In this document: positions 1 to 7,596 of the stretch, piece by piece
Numbering within the stretch: position 1 is the stretch's first letter
How the letters are laid out: the number at the start of each line of letters is the position of its first letter
IMG/VR virus record: IMGVR_UViG_3300038701_002786
Coordinates: 1-64,000 of that record
DNA from: a virus
Strand: one strand, 5' to 3'
DNA length: 64,000 bases
Notes under the pieces: generated by a model
Databases searched by the model: none
The model's input: the letters and a program-made list of their open reading frames with translations, nothing else
Told to the model about the DNA's origin: nothing
Translations under genes and position numbers: made by a program

Positions 1-12
1 GCGCTATCGGCA

Positions 13-576
13 ATGGATTGGGTTGGCATCATTGGTGCAATCGCCAGCCTTTTGGCTGGCCTGATTGGATTGCCGTTGCTTGTCGTCAAGAAGCGCGCCG
101 AGCGAGAAAAGATGTTGCTCGGCGTCAATTTGGACCAACAAGAGCACAATCAAAAGATGGAAATGGCCCAATTTGAAGTCAAGGTGCACCGCGCCGAAAT
201 GGAGGCGGTCGACTCTGCACTTGATGAGAAGCAGGCGCTCAAAATTCTCAAAGAACAGGTCGAAGATTTGAAGGTCGACCTTGAGACGCAACGCCGTGAG
301 ATGAATGAACTGAAAGAAAAGATGGATGTTATGTTGGAGGAAAACACATCTTTGCGAGAAGAGAACGTCCGACTGGAGACACGTCTTGAGTACATCCTGA
401 AAGAAAACGAGCGCTTGCGAAAGGAAGTCAACTCGTTGAGCAAGGATGCGTACAAGTACAAGTCCAGGGTCAAATCACTCAAACACCGTCTTGAGGAGAA
501 TCAACATCAATTTGAGGAAGTTCAAGATTCACTCGAAGACCTTCACGCCAAGCGCGAGACCAATCATGACGATTGA
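13..576 (+). CDS. membrane-anchored coiled-coil protein, spanin-like
   Basis: The 187-residue product begins with a hydrophobic helix (residues about 5-25, rich in Gly, Ile, Ala and Leu) followed by KKR. The rest is highly charged and coiled-coil-like, with Glu/Lys heptad patterns to the C-terminus. This topology (N-terminal anchor, long periplasmic coiled coil) is that of inner-membrane spanins or of phage membrane coiled-coil proteins. The gene overlaps the next by 11 bases. The reading frame is open to the left edge, so the true start could lie upstream of the window. Function is inferred from topology and from the overlapping membrane genes downstream only. Confidence 0.6.
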   Translation: MDWVGIIGAIASLLAGLIGLPLLVVKKRAEREKMLLGVNLDQQEHNQKMEMAQFEVKVHRAEMEAVDSALDEKQALKILKEQVEDLKVDLETQRREMNELKEKMDVMLEENTSLREENVRLETRLEYILKENERLRKEVNSLSKDAYKYKSRVKSLKHRLEENQHQFEEVQDSLEDLHAKRETNHDD

Positions 577-913
577 AATCACTATTCTGGCGATCGTGCT
601 TTTGGTGGTGCTTGCGTGCGCGCTGATGCACCCAAGAGTGCAAGCGTGTGTACCAGCCAGGGCACGAGCGGTGTTTGGTCTGATCTTTGGTGGATTGTTG
701 CTGTGGTGGGGGACTCGAAAGAAGAACCCGACACCATCAATTCAACGCAAGAAAGAACCAAGTCCAACCCCACACTTTCAGACATCCACACCAGAGGAAA
801 TTCATGAAGAATCACAGCGCATTCAAGATGATCATATGCGCGCTGGTCCTGATGACGACATTGGTGCCCGGCTTGACCGTTGGGCAAACGATGAAGACAG
901 TCAAGACATGTAA
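566..913 (+). CDS. small membrane protein with two hydrophobic segments
   Basis: I chose the ATG at 566, which overlaps the end of the preceding gene; an in-frame ATG at 446 lies deep inside that gene. The 115-residue product has hydrophobic segments at about 5-20 and 33-48 and then a hydrophilic Pro/Glu/Asp-rich tail. Two short membrane segments and a position between coiled-coil membrane genes would fit a holin or another lysis component, but no family is recognised. The next gene starts inside it, out of frame, 110 bases before its stop. Confidence 0.6.
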   Translation: MTIEITILAIVLLVVLACALMHPRVQACVPARARAVFGLIFGGLLLWWGTRKKNPTPSIQRKKEPSPTPHFQTSTPEEIHEESQRIQDDHMRAGPDDDIGARLDRWANDEDSQDM

Positions 914-1262
914 GCGAGGCACCCGTGTGCACATCGCGTGCAAGACGGCCATCAAATGTGAGCAGTCGGTCGGCAAGGTTGCCAAGTTCGACGACGCCAT
1001 CAAGGAAAGAGACAAGGCACGCCAAGATCGAGACAACGCCGACGGTATGCTGATGGAGAGCAGGCGGCATGTGGTCAAAGGCCAGGAACTGTGCGCTCAA
1101 AAGGATACCAAAATCATGGCGTTGACCATCGAAAACAAGACGCTCAAAAAAGAACGCGATGATCAGTTGTCGCCGTTGGTTGCCGGTGCTGTTGGCGCGG
1201 GGGTGGCGCTGTTGCTTCGATGGGCGGTTGTTGAATTGATTTTTAGCGGAGCGAAGTCATGA
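804..1262 (+). CDS. exported coiled-coil protein with C-terminal membrane segment, nested start
   Basis: The start at 804 has a good ribosome site (GAGG, 6 bases before ATG) and lies inside the preceding gene in another frame, an arrangement typical of Rz/Rz1 spanin pairs. The 152-residue product has an N-terminal signal-like hydrophobic segment (about 8-26), a cysteine-containing, charged and coiled-coil-like centre, and a Gly/Ala/Leu-rich membrane segment near the C-terminus (about 125-145). A signal at one end and an anchor at the other recalls unimolecular spanins, but I see no clear lipobox. Its stop overlaps the ATG of the phosphoesterase (ATGA). Confidence 0.6.
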   Translation: MKNHSAFKMIICALVLMTTLVPGLTVGQTMKTVKTCKRGTRVHIACKTAIKCEQSVGKVAKFDDAIKERDKARQDRDNADGMLMESRRHVVKGQELCAQKDTKIMALTIENKTLKKERDDQLSPLVAGAVGAGVALLLRWAVVELIFSGAKS

Positions 1263-2767
1263 GTTGCCAAACAGGTCCAGACCAAATCAAGCAAGCGTTC
1301 AAGGACCATCCCGAATGGTTGCAGTTGTCACACCGAGAAGTCGCGCGCCGTATGGTTGAATACGGATACAGCGAGCGCTCTCATGAAGCATTGCGCAAAG
1401 CGATCGATCGACTGGTCGCGAGCAATGAAATATCAAAGGACGTGCCTTCGGAGCAGCCAGAGCAATCGGCGTCACCGGAGCAACCCACATCCGAAGAGAT
1501 CGACAAGGATGCACTGATCGCACAGGGCGTCCAGCAGCTCCAAGAGCGGTACTTCTATAACGAGTTTCAGGATAAATATGTCATACTCGAAGGGTATGCC
1601 AGCGGCAGTGTGATTGAGGGTGAGCGGATTCGCACTATTCAAAAACAATATGCCAACATGGGCGATGGCGCATCAGTCAATGAGATATGCCGTGAACATG
1701 GTTGGACACCGGACTTTTTCAACGGTGTGCGCCGTGCACTTGGTATGACACACAGTTCATTGCCGCTGACACACGAAGAGGTTGCCTCGACGATCGGAGA
1801 TCCAGAGGCCGAAGCGCGTGCAGCTCAAAATCTGGTGATGATGCAGAGCAACAAGCTGTATCGCAAGATGCAACGCCAGATGTGGAAGCATACGGAGAAG
1901 CAAGCGCAATGGGCTGAAGAGTTCAAGGCGCGTCGCATTGATCCGTTTGCGAAGATGGTCGCGAACAATCCAGCGCGCCGAAAGGTGTTCAAGATCGGCG
2001 GCATCGATGAAGGTCATCATCTGCTGTGCACCGCAAGTGATGTCCACGTGGGTGCCAGATCCGTCGATGGTCGAGGGTTGTCCGATACAAGGGAGCGGTT
2101 GATTGGTTCGACACATACGCTTGTTGAACGCGCCGCGCCATACGGTCGACCCGATGGTGTGACAGTGCTCTACAACGGCGACTTCTTTCACGTCGACAAC
2201 CCAAAAGGGGAGACCTCCGCAGGCACCCCACAGGATCTCGCGTGCTCTCCAGATGAAGCCATCAGGTTTGGGATTGACCTTGCGATTGAGCAAATCGACT
2301 TGTTGCGCTCACTTGGTCATGTGACCGTCTATGTGACACGCGGCAACCATGACAACAACACATCGTACATGCTCGGTCTGCTGCTCGGCTTTGCGTATCA
2401 AAATGTTGACGATGTGACCATCATAGAGCAGACCTTTAACCCATGGTACATCACGATGATCGGCGGTGCGATGTGCTACTTTGAGCATGGCGATGGTCCA
2501 AAGCAAAAAGACATCGTGGAGATCATGGCAACGCACGAGCCTCAAATGTGGGCGAAGTGCCCGTATAAGTACGCGTTCACCGGACATCTTCATCATGAAC
2601 GTTCATGGGATAAAGGCATCCTTCATCGCCAGTTGAGATCGCTGGCTTTGCCCGATCGATGGCACAACAAAAACGGATACAACTTGGCGAAGAAAGGTGT
2701 TGAAGCATTTGCCTTTGCACCAGACGGCGAACTGATGGCCGAATTTCGCGCGACACTCTTGAGGTAA
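1259..2767 (+). CDS. calcineurin-like metallophosphoesterase
   Basis: This 502-residue protein has the metal-binding motifs of the calcineurin-like phosphoesterase superfamily in order: DVHVG near residue 260, NGDFFH near 305, RGNHD near 360 and GHLHH near 441. The first 200 residues look like DNA-binding or winged-helix material (HREVARRM and SVNEICREHGWTPDFF), as in several phage phosphoesterases of unknown substrate. It starts by ATGA overlap with the preceding membrane gene and is followed after 2 bases by a lipoprotein gene, so it belongs to the same unit. The family is clear; the substrate (nucleic acid, cyclic nucleotide or phosphoprotein) cannot be told. Confidence 0.9.
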   Translation: MSCQTGPDQIKQAFKDHPEWLQLSHREVARRMVEYGYSERSHEALRKAIDRLVASNEISKDVPSEQPEQSASPEQPTSEEIDKDALIAQGVQQLQERYFYNEFQDKYVILEGYASGSVIEGERIRTIQKQYANMGDGASVNEICREHGWTPDFFNGVRRALGMTHSSLPLTHEEVASTIGDPEAEARAAQNLVMMQSNKLYRKMQRQMWKHTEKQAQWAEEFKARRIDPFAKMVANNPARRKVFKIGGIDEGHHLLCTASDVHVGARSVDGRGLSDTRERLIGSTHTLVERAAPYGRPDGVTVLYNGDFFHVDNPKGETSAGTPQDLACSPDEAIRFGIDLAIEQIDLLRSLGHVTVYVTRGNHDNNTSYMLGLLLGFAYQNVDDVTIIEQTFNPWYITMIGGAMCYFEHGDGPKQKDIVEIMATHEPQMWAKCPYKYAFTGHLHHERSWDKGILHRQLRSLALPDRWHNKNGYNLAKKGVEAFAFAPDGELMAEFRATLLR

Positions 2768-2769
2768 AC

Positions 2770-3318
2770 ATGTTGGGATGGTTCATGCGGGCGGCCCTGG
2801 TGGTCGTCCTTTTTTTGTGCCTTGGGTGTGGTGATGAACCATGGACACAGGGTCAGGTGGTCGGAGAATATGAGGGTGTTGATGTCACCTACGATGGATA
2901 CATCCATGGGATGAAAATGTTGTGTGTGCCCGATTGCCCCGATCGCGTGATGCTCGATCGTCGAGTGTCATCGATCAAAGCGATGTTTACAGCACACAGC
3001 AAAAACCCAAAGATGGTACGTCGCGCGCTTCAAGGATGGAATCTTGCGTTTGTCAAACGTCGTCAATTCCTGTTCGGTCGAGAATTTTACGGCTCAACCA
3101 ATTACGGTGCACGCCAAATCATGATCGTGATGTCGTTTGAATGCGGTCATCCTCCTGGCATGTGTCCGGGGGTGATTGATTGGGAAGTTGGCCTTGCGAT
3201 CTTGACGGCCCTTGAGCCTCATCTTTCAGGGGAGTACGCCAAGCTCGAATATAGAAAGAAACACGGTTTAATCCACAGCAAAGACGCGCTGGATGAAATC
3301 AACAAAAGACGAAAGTAA
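2770..3318 (+). CDS. predicted lipoprotein
   Basis: The 182-residue product starts with a signal peptide whose lipobox is LGCG (cysteine at about residue 19), so it is probably lipid-anchored. The mature part has four further cysteines in CVPDC and CGHPPGMC contexts and no domain that I recognise. It follows the phosphoesterase directly and the unit ends at the terminator just downstream. A surface or periplasmic role, for example exclusion or lysis timing, is possible but unsupported. Confidence 0.6.
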   Translation: MLGWFMRAALVVVLFLCLGCGDEPWTQGQVVGEYEGVDVTYDGYIHGMKMLCVPDCPDRVMLDRRVSSIKAMFTAHSKNPKMVRRALQGWNLAFVKRRQFLFGREFYGSTNYGARQIMIVMSFECGHPPGMCPGVIDWEVGLAILTALEPHLSGEYAKLEYRKKHGLIHSKDALDEINKRRK

Positions 3319-3357
3319 AAGCCCCGTGGTGATCGCAATGATCACCACGGGGCTTTT
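3317..3357. terminator. strong intrinsic terminator between convergent genes
   Basis: An 18-bp perfect stem with GCCCCGTGGTGATC in one arm and a 5-base loop is followed by a T-run on the + strand and flanked by A residues on the other side. It separates the lipoprotein gene from the leftward gene at 3362 and probably serves both. Confidence 0.9.
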
Positions 3358-3361
3358 TTTG

Positions 3362-3598
3362 TCAGTATCCTATGCCTCCAAATGCCGTACCGTTGTTTAA
3401 AGAACGATTATGTCGGTTGCATTTTTCGATTGCGCTCTTTAGCGTGCCTTTGTGTTGAATCCATGTTTGATGACCATCTTGGCCCCTTGTGTATATGGCG
3501 AAAAAGGTTCCATCCATTTTGATGATTTTGTAAACACCCTGGCTGGTGTCGCTGCGTCTGGTTGTTGGTGATGTTTTGATGAATTTAATTGCGTCCAT
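3362..3598 (-). CDS. small protein of unknown function
   Basis: The start at 3598 lies behind the shared leader (CACACACCCAAGAGG, then GCATCACGT and ATG). The longer frame merely translates that leader. The 78-residue product is basic, with a central beta-rich stretch (YKIIKMDGTFFAIYTRG) and no recognised domain. It is the first of the genes driven by the nine-copy promoter module. Confidence 0.6.
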   Translation of the reverse strand: MDAIKFIKTSPTTRRSDTSQGVYKIIKMDGTFFAIYTRGQDGHQTWIQHKGTLKSAIEKCNRHNRSLNNGTAFGGIGY

Positions 3599-3708
3599 AC
3601 GTGATGCCTCTTGGGTGTGTGAAGTAAGCGTCGTTGCCTCTTCCATGGTCTAGTTATCTCACAGGTGAATCGTTATTTCAACCATCTTTTTGACAAATAT
3701 GCAAAAAG
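3599..3708 (-). promoter_or_regulatory. shared promoter/operator/hairpin leader, copy 1
   Basis: Reading leftward: an inverted repeat CTTTTTG-N9-CAAAAAG (3686-3708), -35 TTGAAA, a 17-base spacer, -10 GATAAC (3653-3658), a hairpin GAAGAGGC-AACGAC-GCTTACTTC (3621-3643) with one bulged A, then the ribosome site AAGAGG. This is the most diverged copy. Its hairpin stem uses different bases from copies 2, 4, 6 and 7 but still pairs. Confidence 0.75.
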
Positions 3709-3880
3709 TTCGATAGCGTCGCATGTTGAGTGACAATCTCGTTTGTTTTGAGTAGCTTATGTTTTTTGGATTGAAAATTATGAAGGGGGTATTTTCCACG
3801 AAAGCGAGACATTTTTGCCACACCTTCACAGAAACACCTAGCATGCACACACGTGCACACATTGACCCGATCGTGCGCAC
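3709..3880. other. AT-rich intergenic stretch with no gene seen
   Basis: No reading frame with a ribosome site is seen between the promoter copy at 3708 and the terminator at 3881. A leftward frame crossing it lacks a start site and overlaps real features, so I leave it out. Confidence 0.4.
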
Positions 3881-3909
3881 AAAAAAAGGGAGGGGTAACG
3901 CCCCTCCCT
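3881..3909 (-). terminator. intrinsic terminator
   Basis: On the minus strand a 9-bp stem AGGGAGGGG/CCCCTCCCT with a 5-base loop is followed by seven T residues. It closes the leftward gene at 3918. A closely similar hairpin lies at 6581. Confidence 0.9.
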
Positions 3910-3917
3910 GTGTTGCC

Positions 3918-4175
3918 TCATTTTGCGAATGAAAGGAACGCGCCCTCATTGGTTGAGTCGACATCAGCAAACCTTGCTTGCTTGGCTTTGATGAGTCCCG
4001 ATACATAGTGTTCGATCGAGTTGTATTCAGAGTTGCTGCACTCTTTGATTTCCAGCCTAAGCCCTTTGTATTCAGGGTTGTCAACAACTGACCGGATGAT
4101 TGAGATGCCTTCACTGAAGGTTTTAGCGACAATTTCAGCGAAACCGGGGAAATCTTTTGAGATAGGGAAAGTCAT
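3918..4175 (-). CDS. small protein of unknown function
   Basis: The start at 4175 follows the shared leader (AAGAGGTAACACAC, then ATG); upstream in-frame residues merely translate that leader. The 85-residue product is mixed alpha/beta with no recognised domain. It is a single-gene unit with its own promoter copy and terminator. Confidence 0.65.
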   Translation of the reverse strand: MTFPISKDFPGFAEIVAKTFSEGISIIRSVVDNPEYKGLRLEIKECSNSEYNSIEHYVSGLIKAKQARFADVDSTNEGAFLSFAK

Positions 4176-4286
4176 GTGTGTTACCTCTTGGGTGTGTGGG
4201 GTAGGCTGTATTGCCTCCCTGATGTCAACCATACTGACAGAACATTTAAATTGAGTCAATAGGTATTTTGTCGATTAGGCAAAATA
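4176..4286 (-). promoter_or_regulatory. shared promoter/operator/hairpin leader, copy 2
   Basis: Leftward: TATTTTG-N9-CAAAATA (4264-4286), -35 TTGACT (4254-4259), 17 bases, -10 CAGTAT (4231-4236), hairpin GGGAGGC-AATACA-GCCTACCC with a bulged A, then CACACACCCAAGAGGTAAC and ATG. It lies back to back with copy 3. Confidence 0.85.
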
Positions 4287-4333
4287 AATGTAATTACCTC
4301 GACAAAGCACAATAAAACCAACGACTTGTATTC

Positions 4334-4448
4334 TGTTTTAAAAATAAACAAAATAACCCTTGATTTATGTGGTGGCCTGATCAATAATACAAGACATCAA
4401 AGGGACACGGCATACAGCTCAAGTCCACACACCCAAGAGGTAACACAT
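4334..4448 (+). promoter_or_regulatory. shared promoter/operator/hairpin leader, copy 3
   Basis: A CAAAATA half-site (4349-4355) has a weak left arm. -35 TTGATT (4360-4365) and -10 AATAAT (4383-4388) are 17 bases apart. The hairpin is a variant: GGAC (4403-4406) pairs with GTCC (4423-4426) around an inner GGC/GCT stem. The ribosome site is AAGAGGTAAC. Confidence 0.8.
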
Positions 4449-4697
4449 ATGAACGACGGACAATGGCAACAATGGCAAGAGTTTCAACGTGATGCAGCAC
4501 CAGAGCACAGAGAGTTGCGCCGCTCCAATAGAACGGCCCGAAAAGAACACAAGTGCGCCAACTGCGGGTGCGCCATCATGCCTGGGCAAGTCTATATCGA
4601 CATTGCCTACATTGAGGATATGGACTTCTACACTCACAAAGAACACGAAAATTGCCCCGAAGAGGGTGCATTCTTCCTTGGCTATATTCCATTTTGA
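4449..4697 (+). CDS. small putative zinc-binding protein
   Basis: The start at 4449 follows the shared leader. The 82-residue product has a Gln/Trp-rich N-terminus, then a basic stretch and CANCGCAI with a later HKEHENC, which could form a single zinc site. Its stop overlaps the start of the next gene (TGATG), so the two are translationally coupled and share promoter copy 3. Confidence 0.6.
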   Translation: MNDGQWQQWQEFQRDAAPEHRELRRSNRTARKEHKCANCGCAIMPGQVYIDIAYIEDMDFYTHKEHENCPEEGAFFLGYIPF

Positions 4698-5113
4698 TGA
4701 TTGAAGAGATTGAAAACGCAAGGCACACACTCTCCGCAAGGCAAGTGTGTGCCTTTATGTGCGCGCTGAATGTCGATGTGGCGCGTTGTGCGGCGTTGTT
4801 GGGTGTGAACATCAGGACGATCAACGCTTGGCGTACACGTGGTGTCTCTGGCCCTGGCGCGATCGTGTTGTCGGCTTGCGTCAACGATCTGGCATCATAT
4901 GAGCTAAATGATCCGCGCAATCATGAACCGCTCGGCACATGGCGCGGTGTGTCGCTTGACTGTGCCGTGGCGTCTTATCTGGCGTTTAATGGCTATGACG
5001 GGCGCACATTGAAGATGCAGGGGGATCGACTGCTTATCTCTAAAAACGCCCCCCTTGAGCGCAACGTGTTGCTCTGGTGTGTTGATCTGGATGATCAGCC
5101 CGGCATCATATGA
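4697..5113 (+). CDS. HTH-like protein, paralogue of the gene at 8465
   Basis: The 138-residue product has a helix-turn-helix-like N-terminal half (CAALLGVNIRTINAWRTRG, about 35-53), then VSGP. A second block, DCAVASYLAF, NGYDGRTLKM and GDRL, is also present nearly unchanged in the protein at 8465. DNA binding is inferred from the HTH pattern; the second block is of unknown function. It is coupled to the preceding zinc protein and ends convergently, overlapping the gene at 5095 by 19 bases. Confidence 0.65.
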   Translation: MIEEIENARHTLSARQVCAFMCALNVDVARCAALLGVNIRTINAWRTRGVSGPGAIVLSACVNDLASYELNDPRNHEPLGTWRGVSLDCAVASYLAFNGYDGRTLKMQGDRLLISKNAPLERNVLLWCVDLDDQPGII

Positions 5114-5346
5114 GTGAACGCTTTGATATGTCGCTTCCATGATTTGGGGTACAGCTCGACCATTGCTTGCTTTGGATCGATCTTTTCGCCTTGTTTGATA
5201 TACGAATTGAGCAATTTGGTTCGCTTTTTAATCTGTTCAAGCGCTTCATCACCAGGCGCGCACTGCATGATTTGACGATATGCAATGTCGAGTTGCCGTG
5301 ATTCTGTCTTGAGATAGTCAATGATTGCGCTTTGAAGATTGTTCAT
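5095..5346 (-). CDS. small helical protein of unknown function
   Basis: The 83-residue product is almost entirely helical and charged (for example DEALEQIKKRTKLLNSYIKQ), with no recognised domain. The start at 5346 is fixed by the shared leader with AAGAGGTAAC. Its 3' end overlaps the convergent HTH gene by 19 bases. Confidence 0.6.
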   Translation of the reverse strand: MNNLQSAIIDYLKTESRQLDIAYRQIMQCAPGDEALEQIKKRTKLLNSYIKQGEKIDPKQAMVELYPKSWKRHIKAFTHMMPG

Positions 5347-5455
5347 GTGTTACCTCTTGGGTGTGCGGGGTAGGCTGTATTGCCTCCCTGATGTCAACCA
5401 TACTGACACAGAATCAACCCGTGGTCAATAGGCATTTTATCGATTCAGCAAAATA
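5347..5455 (-). promoter_or_regulatory. shared promoter/operator/hairpin leader, copy 4
   Basis: Leftward: CATTTTA-N9-CAAAATA (5433-5455), -35 TTGACC (5423-5428), 17 bases, -10 CAGTAT (5400-5405), hairpin GGGAGGC-AATACA-GCCTACCC with a bulged A, AAGAGGTAAC and ATG. It is back to back with copy 5. Confidence 0.85.
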
Positions 5456-5501
5456 AGCACCGCGTATGATGAAAAAGCTCTAAATATCAACACTTTAAAC
5501 T

Positions 5502-5617
5502 CTATTTTAAAAATAAACAAAATAACCCTTGACCAGAATCAAATCCTGATCAATAATACAAGACATCAAAGGGATACAGCACATCGCTCAAGCCCACACA
5601 CCCAAGAGGTAACACAC
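5502..5617 (+). promoter_or_regulatory. shared promoter/operator/hairpin leader, copy 5
   Basis: CTATTTT-N9-CAAAATA (5502-5524), -35 TTGACC (5529-5534), 17 bases, -10 AATAAT (5552-5557). The variant hairpin is GGG-AGC-ACATC-GCT-CCC (5571-5595) with an internal loop, followed by AAGAGGTAAC and ATG at 5618. Confidence 0.85.
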
Positions 5618-5842
5618 ATGAATGCAATTTACGGACACATCAATATCACCGCAGAAATCACCCACATGACCCCCATGGGACGCACTGAAACCGTCTCTAT
5701 TGAGTTGCAAGACGAAGAGGCATGGATGGCATTCGATGCACTCAACGACAGCGACACGAACGAAATGGTGCTGAAGCAAGACGATGTCTGGGGGATCTGT
5801 GAGCAGTTCAACGCAACTCAAGTCTACATCACGAGTTGCTGA
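5618..5842 (+). CDS. small acidic protein of unknown function
   Basis: The 74-residue product is acidic, with a probable beta-rich N-terminus and a helical centre (DEEAWMAFDALNDSDTNEM). No domain is recognised. It is a single-gene unit between promoter copy 5 and a terminator 5 bases after its stop. Confidence 0.65.
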   Translation: MNAIYGHINITAEITHMTPMGRTETVSIELQDEEAWMAFDALNDSDTNEMVLKQDDVWGICEQFNATQVYITSC

Positions 5843-5847
5843 ACTTT

Positions 5848-5870
5848 AACGGGGGTGCTAAACCCCCGTT
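5848..5870 (+). terminator. intrinsic terminator
   Basis: A 9-bp stem AACGGGGGT/ACCCCCGTT with a 5-base loop is followed by TTCT, just after the stop of the small gene at 5618. Confidence 0.8.
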
Positions 5871-5888
5871 TTCTATATGGAAATAAAG

Positions 5889-5998
5889 TATTTTGCCGAT
5901 TAGACAAAAACATCTTGACCGGAACGTAAGTCTGATCAATAATACAAGACATCAGGGAGGCAATACAGCCTACCCTACACGCCCAAGAGGTAACACAC
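5889..5998 (+). promoter_or_regulatory. shared promoter/operator/hairpin leader, copy 6
   Basis: TATTTTG-N9-CAAAAAC (5889-5911), -35 TTGACC (5915-5920), 17 bases, -10 AATAAT (5938-5943), hairpin GGGAGGC-AATACA-GCCTACCC (5955-5975) with a bulged A, AAGAGGTAAC and ATG at 5999. Confidence 0.85.
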
Positions 5999-6571
5999 AT
6001 GACCAAGTTCAACTCCAACACCATCAAATCATTCTTCATTCAATTCGACGACAACGCATTCAGCGCGTACCACTCGTTCTTCTCTGCTCACATGGGATAC
6101 ACCCCTAACGTACACTGGCCATGCGAACACAACGCCATTCAGGCTGCATTTGAGGCGCACGGTTGGCAATATTCCCAAGAGAGTACGATCGAAGCGCTCA
6201 AAACCTTCTCAAAGCGCTTTTCGAGGAAAATCAAGCAAGCTGTGGGCAGCAAAAGGATCGAGGATAAGATCCTGTGGCACGCGAAAACCCCTGACAGCCA
6301 GGACATCTATCGATTCTTTCTGGAGATCGGCCCACAGCCTGTGGGGATCTACAAGGCAATGCTTGAAATGTACGTCTACCCTGGCGCAAACCCTACCTAC
6401 TCAGGAGACGCTGAGAGCATTTGTAAGGCAATGCAAGCGCTTGGGTGGACTAAGGGTGTAGAGGAGACCACCGAAGCGCTTAGGGGCTTCATCTCGTACT
6501 ACAAAGAGAGCTTCAAACACGCTGAACCCTGCATGAAAGTTCGGTTGATGGATGCCAAACGCGCAGCATAA
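5999..6571 (+). CDS. protein with an internal tandem duplication, unknown function
   Basis: The 190-residue product seems to hold two related blocks of about 70 residues. Both contain a Tyr/Phe-rich helix, then a small-residue turn, A-F/M-x-A-x-GW and TxEAL followed by an aromatic/basic helix (roughly residues 15-85 and 105-180). No family is recognised. It forms its own unit with promoter copy 6 and a terminator. Confidence 0.65.
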   Translation: MTKFNSNTIKSFFIQFDDNAFSAYHSFFSAHMGYTPNVHWPCEHNAIQAAFEAHGWQYSQESTIEALKTFSKRFSRKIKQAVGSKRIEDKILWHAKTPDSQDIYRFFLEIGPQPVGIYKAMLEMYVYPGANPTYSGDAESICKAMQALGWTKGVEETTEALRGFISYYKESFKHAEPCMKVRLMDAKRAA

Positions 6572-6580
6572 CGAAAGTAA

Positions 6581-6607
6581 AAAGGGAGGGGGTAACGCCC
6601 CTCCTTT
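6581..6607 (+). terminator. intrinsic terminator
   Basis: A GGGAGGGG/CCCCTCC hairpin with flanking AAA and TTT follows the gene at 5999. It closely resembles the hairpin at 3881, suggesting that the whole cassette (promoter, gene, terminator) was duplicated. Confidence 0.75.
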
Positions 6608-6734
6608 GGAATATCCCTTGAGGCTTCGTGGCTGGCGTTCTAATCGATTACGTCCAGTCGCGCGAGGTAGGGTTAAGCTTCTTTCGCGCTGGCCCTCCAG
6701 CGTTGTCTGGAGCTTGTTTTCGTTCGCGCTGATT
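6608..6734. other. non-coding spacer with two short hairpins
   Basis: No gene is seen. Two inverted repeats can be read: CCAG/CGCGA pairing with TCGCGCTGG around 6653-6694, and CTCCAG-N6-CTGGAG just after it. The region may hold a small RNA, or the remains of a deleted cassette. Confidence 0.35.
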
Positions 6735-6845
6735 TATTTTGCCTAATCGACAAAATACCTATTGACCGTAACCTGATTTTGTGTAAGTATGGTTGACATC
6801 AGGGAGGCAATACAGCCTACCCCGCACACCCAAGAGGTAACACAC
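6735..6845 (+). promoter_or_regulatory. shared promoter/operator/hairpin leader, copy 7
   Basis: TATTTTG-N9-CAAAATA (6735-6757), -35 TTGACC (6762-6767), 17 bases, -10 AAGTAT (6785-6790), hairpin GGGAGGC-AATACA-GCCTACCC (6802-6822) with a bulged A, AAGAGGTAAC and ATG at 6846. The operator arms are perfect. Confidence 0.88.
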
Positions 6846-7592
6846 ATGACCATTCCATCAAACATTATCGGACAGCTTCGTGAAACCATGCCATATGGCG
6901 AAGAATCCTTTTTTGAGGGCACCTACCCCGATCACACGATTGAAGCGCTTGAAGAGTACGTGAAGGCGTATGGATACATCGTAGATGTGTATAAGGGTGG
7001 ATTGTCTCTTCGTCGATCAAACGTGTGGGATATTGCGCCAACCCACTGCCTGTGCTGTGGACGGCCCCTCACCGACAGCACTTCAGTCGATGCCGGGATC
7101 GGCCCGGTATGCCGAAAGAAATACAATTACGAAGACGCACCAGTGTTGGATGCGCCAACTATCGAACAGCTCAAGCAATTGGATTTCATGGGGTACACTT
7201 TTGAGAGCCAAATCAAAGATTCGCGTAAAGCGGCGAACAACTTGGTTCGCTACTACGCCGTGATCGCACACCAGGGACGCAAGCGCGATCAACAGATCCA
7301 AATCATTAACGTGTTGTATATGATGGGATTGAGCGTGTTGGCTGATAAAATATCCGATCGGTTGGTGGATGGCCCATCGATCGAAATTAAAGGCACCTTG
7401 CTTTTTATCGAAGCCAGGTATGATCAATTGTGGGTTGATGCGATAAAGGGCATCAACGGTCGCAAGTTCGACGCGAAGACCAAGACGTGGTCAGTACCCC
7501 TTACGCAGAAACAAAGCCTCTGGAGCGTGATTAAGGCGCACTTTAAGGGGTGTGTCGGCAAGGGGCCAAAGGGTGTGTTTGTTGTGGCATGA
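6846..7592 (+). CDS. DUF6011-type zinc-ribbon protein with a HARP-like C-terminus
   Basis: The 248-residue product contains CLCCGRPL and GIGPVCRKK (about residues 62-95), the four-cysteine pattern of DUF6011, which is common in phage and plasmid proteins and often fused to nucleic-acid enzymes. Its C-terminus (about 195-245) has IEARYDQ, then IKGINGRKFDAKTKTWSVPL, resembling the HARP module of annealing helicases. An ATP-independent nucleic-acid-binding role is inferred. The start at 6846 is set by promoter copy 7; an upstream in-frame ATG at 6789 only translates the leader. A terminator follows at 7597. Confidence 0.8.
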   Translation: MTIPSNIIGQLRETMPYGEESFFEGTYPDHTIEALEEYVKAYGYIVDVYKGGLSLRRSNVWDIAPTHCLCCGRPLTDSTSVDAGIGPVCRKKYNYEDAPVLDAPTIEQLKQLDFMGYTFESQIKDSRKAANNLVRYYAVIAHQGRKRDQQIQIINVLYMMGLSVLADKISDRLVDGPSIEIKGTLLFIEARYDQLWVDAIKGINGRKFDAKTKTWSVPLTQKQSLWSVIKAHFKGCVGKGPKGVFVVA

Positions 7593-7596
7593 ATTG

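Noticed and set aside
3659-4132. Leftward 157-residue reading frame
   Set aside because: It crosses a terminator and overlaps the real gene at 3918 in another frame, and it has no ribosome site.
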